The notes under the pieces: generated by a model
Told to the model about the DNA's origin: nothing
Seen by the model: the letters and a program-made list of their open reading frames with translations, nothing else
Databases searched by the model: none
In this document: positions 7,188 to 16,460 of the stretch, in pieces
Layout: every line of letters begins with the position of its first letter
Numbering within the stretch: the first letter of the stretch is position 1
NCBI GenBank assembly: GCA_030374735.1
Contig: JASCIV010000417.1
Span: 1-20,665, forward strand
Reading direction: 5' to 3'
Source of the DNA: Gracilaria caudata
Lineage: Eukaryota; Rhodophyta; Florideophyceae; Gracilariales; Gracilariaceae
Length of the DNA: 20,665 nucleotides
Translations under genes and position numbers: made by a program

Positions 7188-7536
7188 TGTTCATTGCAGT
7201 AATAAATCGATCTCGAGTAGCACCGAGCGGCGCCAAAACAACCTTTTAACCTCTCTTGCTCTCGTTCACAGTAGTCAATGTTGCGATCTATATCTTACCC
7301 TCGGCGACGTTCTTTCCATCCTGAAAATGTAGATCACAGGGCATAAGTAACCTGAAACCTCACCGCCGTGGTTGAAGTTCTCCTGGAAAGGTTTGTGACG
7401 GATTTCGGTTTCAGTGACTGACACTTCAGAGTGGGCGACGAAACGCGCTGGACCACATGACCTTATCTGACACATGTTGAGGCTGTGACGGAGCAGACCA
7501 AAAGGAGAAAAGTGAAAAAAATATGCCAATCATCTC
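7024..7536 (-). other. Possible spliced or decayed minus-strand gene
   Basis: Several pieces suggest exons. The frame 7236-7024 (about 70 codons ending in TAA) is rich in aromatic and charged residues and looks like a folded protein. Upstream lie an excellent acceptor (CTACATTTTCAG, 7321-7332) and donors GTGAGG (7364-7359) and GTAAGA (7298-7293), which would define a 22-nt micro-exon (7299-7320). An ATG at about 7534 opens a hydrophobic, signal-peptide-like start. However, no combination I tried joins all pieces in phase without a stop. It may be a dead gene, or I am missing an exon. No family recognised. Confidence 0.25.
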
Positions 7537-8449
7537 GAGAATGGATTGCGGCATAAATAGGGCGGTGTGAATTGAAGAGGAACAAAGGCGGATGAAGGCT
7601 ACAATCAGTTCTCTTTTATATGCCTCGCATATTGATCAATGTCCCCTTCGACGTTGACGGTCAGCGAAGACCGCAAATTCAACTGATACGGCTTTCTTAG
7701 CCTCCACGTATCACCTTGCACTGAGCACATGCAGTTTGGTGATGGAGACAAAAAGCAACACTTCTCTCACAGAATTTGAACTCTCATTTCCTTTTACGAG
7801 GCTAGTCACTCTGTAGGATTTCCGTGCTGTGATGTGACCAACTGAAGTAACGCTATGGGGTACGCAAGCATATTTGAAACTATTGAGTTGTATGTCAGAT
7901 AATCCATTATCTGACACTAAACTTTCTAAACCCGTTGTCCCCCGCTATCTCTGGTGAAAGCGGTTTTGCATTGAGGCGCACGCCGTTTTAGACCATGTAA
8001 AACGGTGTGTAGTATACTACCAGACGTTTGCACGCCGATCGTCCACGCACACACCACGACGCAGCTCCCGGCAAAGAGCAAAGATCTGCGTCGCGTTCTG
8101 GGTTTGGTTCGGGAACGCACCTTCGTGCAGATGCGCCAATCAACGGTGATCATTTGAGATGGGCGCGTGGCGTACTTCAATTCAAACCAAAAAGCGATCC
8201 GCCGTCAGAAACAGTACACGTGTGCACTACCAACCACGATTGTTGGATTATTTACAGTGTAGAAAACATGAGATTGTCTAAAAAACCACGTCATCCTAAC
8301 GTCATCCGTTGTTGCTCTCATCACGTTGCCTTCCGAGTGCAACAGCAAACACTCGTGGTGAGCTACATGTGAGGACGATCCACACTTCCTCTTCGCATCG
8401 ATACCAACCCTCTTTCGCATCGCCACATCGCGTCCTCTACGTCTCCAGA
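7537..8449. other. Upstream region of the glutamate-receptor-like gene
   Basis: No supported gene. ORFs at 8028-8372 (plus, non-ATG start) and 7926-8180 (minus) overlap each other and have no domain. Notable structures are the hairpin 7979-8009 and palindrome 8009-8020, listed separately. CATAAATAG at 7551-7559 could be a weak TATA but lies 900 bp from the receptor start. Confidence 0.35.
7979..8020. repeat. Hairpin followed by a 12-bp perfect palindrome
   Basis: CACGCCGTTTTA (7979-7990) pairs with TAAAACGGTGTG (7998-8009) with one G-T wobble and a 7-nt loop. It is followed at once by GTAGTATACTAC (8009-8020), its own reverse complement. The palindrome resembles a homodimer-binding site, but that is only a guess from symmetry. 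Confidence 0.6.
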
Positions 8450-10322
8450 ATGCCGCCGTTGTTTTACTTTCTCGTCGTGTCTCTTACATTCAGGGCTGTC
8501 TCGTGCGTTCGAAACTCCTTGTCATCGCACCCGCCTCTTCGGTGCTGCTTCATGCACTCGCCCCCGATAAGCTTTGCAAATCCCCGCGTCTATAGCAACG
8601 TAAGTCTTCAACAAAACCTGCCATATCTTTTACTCGCCTACTCATTCGCCTTTTGTTGCCACTTTGCTTCGAATCGCTAGAATGGCCTGGACGGCGTTAT
8701 TGCGGAGTACCTTCGAGAACACCAAGCATTTCTCAACTGGTCATGTCAAAGCATAGAACCATTTCCCCAAGACCCTACGGCTTTCAATGCATTCGTGACA
8801 AACATGCACGAGTGCACCAACATGACAACCGGCGAGATCATTCAATCATCCAATTGCTCGTGCGACATTGGGCTCAGCGGCTGGGCCCAGAGTGCCGATC
8901 GTTTCGGTTTAGTTGACTTTCTACCGCCGTTTGCTTATGACAGTTGCATTGTTTTCACCCACGTCTCCAACGTAACACTCTCCGGAAGGCTTTCGTTTTT
9001 CTTGCACACTTTTGATGTACCCGCATGGTTTTCCATCATTGCTTTGTTTGCGCTGTTTACCTTCATCAAGTTCCTGGACGCGCGTTTTGCTGTTGCTCCG
9101 CCCTACAAGCCACTGCCAACAACTTGTAGTGCCTTTTCCCGCTTTTCGCACTATCTCATGAAAAGTCGAGTGTTCTATCGCTTGCGGAAGGCTATTCAGA
9201 GTACAAGTTAAGTATCCTCTTTCATTCATGAATTTATCCTCCTATTAATCTAACCGCCTGCCCCTTGACTGATGCAGTGAGCAGAATGATCTTTCTACCA
9301 GATGATAACGTGGTCGACAATGGAAGAGCAACTCGCCAATGGTTCCTCAACATTATTATTGCCGTATGTGCGCTCTTCTTAACCCTCTCGTACGAGGCCA
9401 GTATGACGTTCGTTCCAAAATTCACCTGCAACCCTTCGATGGCGCTGTACAGACCGGGTTCGCATCGCTGACCAACATGTTTGTGCTTCTGTTCCTTTTT
9501 GATCGTACTACAGAGCTTCATTGGTACAAGAAACGGCGTCATCTCCATACCACTCCATAGCTGACTTCGAAACGTGTCGCATTCCACCTGCAGACATATG
9601 CTTACTCCAAGGTGGAGCTCTCGAAAGCTTCTGGTTCAAACACATCGCAGTTGAGTACGTTTCATCTCCAATGTTTTTTGAGAAAGGCATGCGAACTTAG
9701 CAAAGGAAGAATCAATATCTAACCAAAAAGCGGGGTTTTCCGTTCTCCACGGTCATGTAGAGAGTGTCACAAAGGAAGATCGCCTCTCTTTCAAAACTCA
9801 AACAACGAAATTTTCGAGGCGGTACAAGCTGGTACATGCAAGTTTGGCGTTGTCATGGACACCTCTCTCTCTTTGGCGATGGGAGGCGAATACTGCGGAG
9901 CCTTTGCTCGTCTAGGAGAGCCGATTCACTTTGGTGGCGTGTCAATGCTTCTTCCAAAGGGCTCAAGTCTCACCATGCCGATGAGCAAGGCCACACTTGA
10001 TCTGCGAGCTACTCAGATCCAGACGTACAGTGAGAAATTCTTTCTGGCGCAACCGAAGTGCAGCGCGCAAGGGACAGCAACTCTGACTTTCCAAAGGTTG
10101 CGTCTGTTTTTCATACTCGCATTCTCTTTTGGAGGGGTGATTCTTGTTGCGATGGTTCTGAATCCACATCAATCTATCAGAGATATTGGCATTAGAGATG
10201 ATTCTAGAACAAAAGGAAATGACTGGGTTCAAGAGAGACGACACTCTTTTGATGAAAGTGTTACCTCCTCTACCCTTCAGGGTCAAGATGATTCATTAAC
10301 AAAACCTCCTCTTCCCTGCTGA
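8450..10322 (+). CDS. Ionotropic glutamate receptor-like protein, five exons
   Basis: Exons 8450-8599, 8681-9206, 9278-9446, 9514-9654 and 9761-10322; introns of 81, 71, 67 and 106 nt, all GT-AG and phase-consistent; 515 aa. Residues 1-19 look like a signal peptide. There is no amino-terminal (LIVBP) domain. S1 follows, with the family's DRFGLVDFLPPF block; Arg124 aligns with the ligand-carboxylate arginine. M1 is about 165-184. M3 is about 247-270, with SYEAS where animals have SYTAN. S2 includes Asp362 at the ligand-amine position, an LPKGS motif and Cys374/Cys429, 55 apart like the conserved S2 disulphide pair. M4 is about 441-463, then a roughly 50-residue polar tail. The M1-M3 stretch (185-246) is basic and shows no hydrophobic pore helix, so channel function is uncertain. 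The protein should sit in the plasma or an internal membrane and bind a small ligand such as an amino acid. Family assignment is firm; exon 2/3 joining is the least certain step. Confidence 0.87.
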
Positions 10323-11036
10323 TCAGAAGCATTCCAATCCCATAAAATTGCAGTACTTGAAGTAAACTATGTATCCTTTTCAATACCCACAGCCGTAAAT
10401 TGTTCCTATTTTTCTACGAGACTAGGCTACCAATGTAAGAGTTGAGTTAAAATACAAAGGAACGAACGGGCAGAGCGCCGGCGTTGCTCAGTTCTTTTCG
10501 GAACCAGTGGTGTGTTGTTTTTTAGTGCCGGAGTACCGCTGGACGCTGGATGAGAAAAGGAAAGGACAGCAAGAGCAAAGGGGCAAAGCAGGCATGCACA
10601 TTCTCGTTCGGTCTCTGTGAGTTGCCGCCCGGGATTTCGGACAGCTTTTATGAGCACCACGGCCGAGTCAGCTCGCACTTGACTCGGCAGATACGTTTGG
10701 TTGTCTACGTATAGCTGTAGTGCTTAATACGTTTGACAGGCAAGGCGAAACACACTTGAGAGTGACTAAGTCATTGCCCAACGACCAATGCTCTGGTGTT
10801 TGGATTTGAGCCTGCTATTTGACGGTTCACCGTATCTTAATTCTAAAGAAGTAAATCCCGGATATCTCCGGGTGTCCTTCTTCAGTTCTTCCTGATCTAC
10901 TTGCAGACTAGAGAACACTAAAAGCTTCTATACAACACATTGGTGAATGTTATGGGTGCAGTGTTTCCCAAGATATCGAGTTTCAGTCAAAAGTGTTAAG
11001 ATTTGAGACCAGGCGATAATACAATCACACATACAC
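10323..11036. other. Convergent 3' intergenic region
   Basis: Lies between the stop of the receptor gene (plus) and the stop of the Sel1-repeat gene (minus), so it holds two 3' ends. No supported gene: the minus frame 10427-10678 has no recognisable domain. A hairpin at 10662-10688 has exact 9-bp arms, GCCGAGTCA and TGACTCGGC, around a 9-nt loop. Confidence 0.45.
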
Positions 11037-13254
11037 TTAGGTGGAGCACGAAAGCGAGTCATCATCTCTTGCAGTCACTGAGGACTTCACCGTCGTATGC
11101 TCTTGTTGTTGACATGCAAGTGTTTTCCACTTCTCTGTACTCCTCACCGATATCAAGCGCCGGATCTTACGCAGCTCATCCTCATCCTTTTCATCTTCCT
11201 CAACGCTTCGCCAAAGCTTCCATCCCCGCTCCACATCGTCAGCATCCGAGTCCGGCCGTTCCGACAACGCGTCAGCAAGCATCGCTCGAGCGGAAACGTC
11301 GTTTGTCTCTTTCACGGCGTCTGCCAAAAGTTCCATTCCTCTCGTGCGGTTTGAGTCCGGCGTGATGCCTTTGATCAAAACATACGCTAGATTCAGGCGA
11401 GCAATCAACCTCACATTGGTTTCCATCAGGTCCTCCAGTATCGCCATAGCTTCTTGTTGCTTACCCTCAATCTCAAGTAGAAGGCTAGCCAGATTGAGAG
11501 AAGCTACAGAAACCCAAAGTGTAAACATTCTTAAGGGATTCGTTACACAATCTGGATGGCCATGGAACGGTAGGTTGTGGCGCCCCATTCGTAAATACGG
11601 AGCCAGCCAAACAATCTCATGGAGTGAGCTCCTCATGGTTGTCTGGGCTCGAAAGCTCTCCAGTGCTAACAACTTATCATCATAACCATCGCTCTCGCTT
11701 ATCACTATAGAATTTATGTTTCCGATATCACATTTATCAATGTTGTCATTGATTTTCTTCATAAGCCGTCGAGCGGCTTTCGTTCCTCCAGGATGAGTAC
11801 TCAAATCATGCCTCAACATCAAATAGAAACAGTCATGCGTAACCCAATTCTTCGAGGCCAACAGCTCCATGGCCTTCTTCTGATTCGCTTCAACATGATC
11901 TACACCAGTCCATAACATTTGCGCTGTAGTCACGAAGGAACCGCGATGGCTGTTTCTCATGGTGTCACGCCAACAAAAGTTGTAGATATGGGAAGCATCA
12001 AGAAGTCCCACATCGCCCTTAAGCTCCGTGCCCTTGGTCCATAATCCAAGCAGATTAGACCTTCCCTTCGACGAGTTGAATCGAAGTACTGCGGTCTCAT
12101 ACAGCTGAATGGCGCGCTCAGCGTTAATCTCATGCTCCAAATACACATCCGCAAGCTTCAATATTGTGAGCTCATCTTGTTGTTGTTCTCGTTCCATAGC
12201 ATCTTCTAGCAACTGAATTGCTCTTTGGACATCTCCGGCACCGGGATCTTCCTCTAGAAGAAGCATGGCCAAGTTATACATTGCTGAAGGATATTTGTAA
12301 GTTTTTATCGCCCGCTTATACCACTTGGACGCTCTCTTAGGTGCTTTTCTGAGGTTGTCGTTACCATTGTGATAGAAGAGACCCAAGTCGTTCATCATGT
12401 CAGCCATTGCTTCGGCACTTGAAGAAAGATGTATGGCCTTCTTGTACAGTGCGACGGCGCGTTTCCTCTCCGTGCGATAGTCCGGAGCTTGGATCAAGGT
12501 CCAGGCTAAGTTGCCCATGACATCAGCATTTTTCGTATGCTTAAAGGCGCGTTCTGCCATTTGCACGGCAAGGTTCGCATCTTTCGCAACCCCTCTGCCA
12601 AAAAGATAGCAGTGCGATAGTCGAATAAGCACATCAGGTTGCTCCTTCTCTTTCAACGAACGTTCGAAAAGCAAAAAGGCGCGACGTTGATCTGTTCGGT
12701 CGTCGCACTTCCAGAGAAAGCAAGCCAGACAATACATAGCAAGCCCATTGTGTGACTGTTTAATGACTCGTTCCAACATTTGAACGCCTCGAGCTCGCTG
12801 TGAGAGAAGCTTGTCGTTGTAGAGTAACAAACAACCCAAGCGTATCATTGCGTTGATGTCATTGTCTCGCTGTACCAAAATTTCCAGAGCACGTGCCTGC
12901 TCGACCGGGTCTTCGTGGTTGGCAGCCATTTCAAAACGTTTTCGGAGAGTTGGGTACGACGTAAGAAGAGGCAAAAGGACTCCGTGCGCGAAGGAGGAGC
13001 AACGCGTGAAGGCGAAAAGCTGTTGCAGGCGTACTTTGCAGTCCTGAGATAAGGACCGGTTCGGTTCAATTCAGGTTCTCCACTGCCAAATCTCGAGACG
13101 CCACGTCATTTTGGCGCGGTGTAAAGTATCTAGATGGACTTACACGTGCATTGAAGCGGAAGCGGCGACCACTCTCGTTGGATGCATCAATGTTACAGGA
13201 TCGATTCCAAGACCTGCGCCAGGCGCTCAGATGCGCATACCCGTGCATATGCAT
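11037..13254 (-). CDS. Sel1/TPR-like repeat protein (two exons)
   Basis: Exon 1 is 13254-13144 (37 codons, ATG with A at -3). A 100-nt intron (GTAAGT at 13143, acceptor CTTATCTCAG ending 13044) joins in phase 0 to exon 2 (13043-11037); product 705 aa. A shorter form could start at ATG 12929 (630 aa). Helical-pair repeats with the Sel1-type A..L/G...G pattern and AMYNLAMLLLE-like helices run from about residue 102 to 365, and again at about 550-655, separated by a less repetitive part. The C-terminus is charged then Ser/Thr-rich. Such solenoids are scaffolds for protein complexes, so a binding role is likely but the partner is unknown. The first 37 residues are rich in Arg, Ser and Asn with few acids and might act as an organelle-targeting segment. 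The gene is read in the same direction as the transporter upstream of it, with 435 bp between them. Confidence 0.8.
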
Positions 13255-13689
13255 GCTCTGGCGGACTGAATATTAGCTCAAACGCATCTTTTTGTGGATT
13301 TGTATCGTGGTGATCAACAGTTCCTCCTGTGGCACTAGTACACGGTGTCGAGGTGTACGAGCTGGATAGATGGCGTCAAATCAGGTCAATTGATGAACAA
13401 TTTCGGGGGCCCATCCGCAATTGTGCAATGGAAAACATGCAGAAGTGTAATGGCTTCGCAACGCTTTCCACGTGATCTGCTGGCCAAGTAGTAACGCGTG
13501 TCATCTCTGTGCTCGTTGGCCACAAATGAAAGGCGAATGCCCCCCCACTCACCGTCGTTCCCCTTCTCGTCACAAAATCCCGCGCAAACCTCAGCAAATC
13601 ACCGTGGTGTCGACTACGCGACTCCAAAAAGTTGACTTTTTACATGGAGTCTCTGCCGAAAAGATATCGTGAGGGAGAGAGGCGCCGCC
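13255..13689. other. Spacer between transporter and Sel1-repeat gene
   Basis: Contains the promoter of the Sel1-repeat gene and the 3' end of the transporter gene, both on the minus strand; no clear TATA box. A minus-strand frame near 13553-13627 ends at a strong donor (ACG|GTGAGT, 13553/13552) in phase with the Sel1 exon 2, but it lacks an ATG. I treat it as a possible alternative upstream exon only. Confidence 0.35.
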
Positions 13690-15087
13690 TCACCTGTCAC
13701 TGGGCCTCTTGGAAGGAGGTAAAAGTTTTTGCGACTTTCCGATATAGTGCGTCGCGTACAGACCGGCTACGGAAAGCAAAAACGAACACCAAAGAAAAAG
13801 GTTGTAGTCGTTTGCGTGGATCCTCAAGTCGAGGCCATTCGATATGTGCTGCACCGCTGCAGTTTGGTTCCCCTTCAAAACCGTCCATGAAAAGAAGAAG
13901 TCACTAACGCCCGCGCTTACCCCAATCAAAGAGTATATCAGACACGCATTTCTCTGATCGTATACACTGCCAGAAAAGCACGCACTCACCACCGGTCCAC
14001 CGGTACAAGTCATGTACACTACTGCACACGCCGCCACAAAACTATAGAGGTAACCCCTTCGAACAAAGTACGGCGTACAAATCGTTGCTAGCAGTTGTAC
14101 GAAGAGTAAAAGTTGCGTCGTTCGTTTCACACCGCTAAGACGAGGACATGACGAGTACCGGTCACCAATCTTATCTGTGCACATCCCGATCAAAGGACGA
14201 GCTGCGATACCAAAAACAACAATTCCGATGTATAAAGAGCTAGCCCAGCCAATGCCAACGTCAAACATATTCATCACCATACTTTGAAACCCGAGAGTTA
14301 TAGCGAAGCCCGGTCCAACTGTTGCCGCGTACGTCATTAAAATCAAATAGAACTGCATATCGGTAACAATTTCTTGCAAACTCAAGGCCTTGCGTTCTTC
14401 TGGAGTTGAGTAGTACAACTGATCACTAGCGTTCAGAATGCTGGTTGTTTCTTTCGCGTCGAGGCTCAGGGAAGGATCTGGATGCCATCCTTCCGGGGGC
14501 TTTTGTAGTAGCCTGGAAACCGGAAGCGCCAAGAACACTGAGATGATTCCCATTACGGCTATAGCGGGAATCGGACTTCCCAATGACGACGAGAGAGACC
14601 GATACGCTTCAACACCAATAATCGAACCAGCCGAGCACCATAATAATCCAATGCCCGCAATGAATCCAGGTGACTCTGGCATCCAGCTCTGCATCACATC
14701 GACTGAAGAAATGAAAAAGATGCCGCATCCAAAGCCATACATCACTGCTGACACATATAGAAGGGGAAGATTATTGAAGGCAAGCGCGATAGCGATAAGG
14801 ATCTGGCCGCAGAGCCCCAGACTACCAATGAATGAGACGTACACCGTTGATAAATGAGCGTACGATCGTGGCACCATCTTGTTTATGAACATTCCAGCAA
14901 ACAACATACCACAGCACGTGCAGAAGCTTGCAATGCTGATGCACATTGTGTACTCAGCCCGTTTGATCATCGCGACGCACACTCCTTGCGCGTAAAGAAG
15001 CCCACCAATCGCTTGGAGAAGGAAGGAGGCTGGGATAGGGGCGACATAACGATACTTGCGAAGCTCCATGGAGCAAAAAAATCCCAT
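13690..15087 (-). CDS. Major facilitator transporter, OFA (oxalate/formate antiporter)-like
   Basis: 465 aa from ATG 15087 in an optimal ACCATGG context. The same frame stays open upstream to an ATG at 15318, but that extension is polar, arginine-rich and unlike the family, so I treat it as leader. The protein shows about twelve hydrophobic segments in two halves. The central loop carries KPPEGWHP (196-203), resembling the PPxGW motif seen after the sixth segment in OFA-type carriers. The loop after the eighth segment has RPLIGMCTDKIGDR (297-310), a good major-facilitator motif A. Members move small carboxylates (oxalate/formate, monocarboxylates); the substrate here cannot be read from the sequence. 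Single exon. The stop codon overlaps a donor-like CAG|GTGAGG, so a spliced extension of the C-terminus is conceivable. Neighbours give no pathway clue. Confidence 0.85.
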   Translation of the reverse strand: MGFFCSMELRKYRYVAPIPASFLLQAIGGLLYAQGVCVAMIKRAEYTMCISIASFCTCCGMLFAGMFINKMVPRSYAHLSTVYVSFIGSLGLCGQILIAIALAFNNLPLLYVSAVMYGFGCGIFFISSVDVMQSWMPESPGFIAGIGLLWCSAGSIIGVEAYRSLSSSLGSPIPAIAVMGIISVFLALPVSRLLQKPPEGWHPDPSLSLDAKETTSILNASDQLYYSTPEERKALSLQEIVTDMQFYLILMTYAATVGPGFAITLGFQSMVMNMFDVGIGWASSLYIGIVVFGIAARPLIGMCTDKIGDRYSSCPRLSGVKRTTQLLLFVQLLATICTPYFVRRGYLYSFVAACAVVYMTCTGGPVVSACFSGSVYDQRNACLIYSLIGVSAGVSDFFFSWTVLKGNQTAAVQHISNGLDLRIHANDYNLFLWCSFLLSVAGLYATHYIGKSQKLLPPSKRPSDR

Positions 15088-15967
15088 GGTAATTTTCGAG
15101 ACGAGGAAAACGTAATCTGATCCCCGGAAAGAAAAGGCGAAGCAAGAGTACGACGGTACCTGCCGGGTAGGTGGAAGCGACTTCACATTGGCGACAATTG
15201 ACACCCACGTTAAATGGCGAGGTCTTTGTGATGTTCCCTTTGGGAGCAAATCCGGTTCATATCTTGACACTAGAACTGAGTGCCTTCGGGTGCTCTGTGG
15301 CCCGATGTAGGTCCTCACATATGGGCATCAAATGAAGGAATATCATAGAGTTTCGTGAATTGTGTTGTCCACAATGTTGAAACCCAGTTTGGGCCATGTA
15401 GTCCTCCAAAACTTGAGTAGTCAGGGTGACGTGACCACCGTACTTCAATAATACGAAGGTATCTCTGATTGTCCCGCATAATGTACCTCTGAATTATGAG
15501 ATGATCTGGCAGGGTTCCTGTTATATACTTGATGATCGTTCTGATTCAGTCATTGTTGAGCAATATCTGCCAGATAACGGCGGCCCCATGAACGTGTAAC
15601 GAGTAGTAACAAGCCAGTTGGAGGGGTTTTTATTCTTGTCTACCAGCAATAATGACATTTTGAATTCTGGGCCTTATCGATTCTCTCTTAGTTCCATGAA
15701 GCAAGTCGTGGAATGTTTCTCTCACGATTTTTTACTTCAATTGACGCAATAGTTTCCTCTTATTTTAATGTTTTTAAAGAAGAAATTAGTTTGCTGGGTG
15801 TCAAATTTAGGTTTTGAAGCGAAAGTTTAATCGATATTCTAGAACTAAAACTGTGAGAGGAAGACTCTACTTGCTTTACATCTGAGTGCTGAATGTGGGC
15901 ATCACGATGAGTGCATCAGTCGTACTCGAGAACGTTCGCTGGGCAGATTCGAAAAAAAAGAAAAGTT
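15088..15967. other. Intergenic, AT-rich right half
   Basis: Upstream of the transporter on the minus strand. A 63-codon minus-strand frame at 15257-15448 has no known domain and no ATG at its start. An inverted repeat ATCTGGCAG (15505-15513) / CTGCCAGAT (15568-15576) brackets about 54 bp. The rest, especially 15600-15960, is AT-rich and featureless to me. Confidence 0.4.
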
Positions 15968-16345
15968 TTAAATAGCGATTGGTTGGAGTGCAACTTTGTC
16001 CCTTAATCTCTTATTATCTCCCTTATCTTTTTGCCGCTCTCTGCATCCCACACGCAAACTCATAACTCCTACAAACCCGCAAACAACCTTGGACCCCGTC
16101 CAATTAACAGCAACGCCCATCACATGGTCCTCTTTCCCACTCACAAGTTCACGAGCGGCGCTTTTGCCCTGCAGGTCCCACATCACCACCTTACCAATGC
16201 TATTCAGCCCGCCTGCAAACAATCTCGAATCCTCGCTCAAATAAACGCTCTGAATCGTCCCTGTCGTCCTTCCAACAACAGTTTCGTCATCTCTCGCCGC
16301 ATCCCACTTCTTCACATTATTATCCGCGTCGATGTACGCTTCCAA
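15968..16345 (-). pseudogene. Truncated WD40-repeat gene fragment
   Basis: A frame of about 125 codons whose first 90 residues hold two recognisable WD40 blades: a KKWD ending near residue 15, then a blade with IQSV, a D-S-R-L-FAGG step and a VVMWDL ending (near residue 57), and the start of a third (MGVAVNWTG, near 78-86). There is no ATG; an in-frame TGA lies two codons before the fragment, and no splice acceptor rescues it. Upstream space is limited to about 115 bp before the end of the next gene. The last 35 codons are charged and no longer WD40-like. A real propeller needs about seven blades, so this is a relic of a larger gene or a retrocopy piece. Confidence 0.6.
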
Positions 16346-16460
16346 ACGTCACACTCAACCAGAAAGATTGGGATAGAACGAACAGCAAGGCATCACGCAT
16401 ACTTGTAAACATCTCATTGGCTACTTGAGCCGCTACGTGGACAAATGTGTACGTGTACTA

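Noticed and set aside
9278..9471. Exons 3 and 4 of the receptor as one uninterrupted ORF ending at TGA 9471
   Set aside because: Stopping there would cut the protein after M3; splicing at 9447/9514 restores a clear S2 domain in phase.
11003..11685. Plus-strand ORFs opposite the 3' end of the Sel1-repeat gene
   Set aside because: Serine/proline-rich shadows of a clearly better minus-strand frame.
13060..13085. tRNA B-box-like GGTTCAATTC
   Set aside because: No matching A box or acceptor stem at the right distance; it lies within the Sel1 gene's intron.
15088..15318. N-terminal extension of the transporter from ATG 15318 (542 aa)
   Set aside because: The extra 77 residues are arginine-rich and polar, unlike the family, and an optimal ACCATGG start lies at 15087 just before the first membrane helix.
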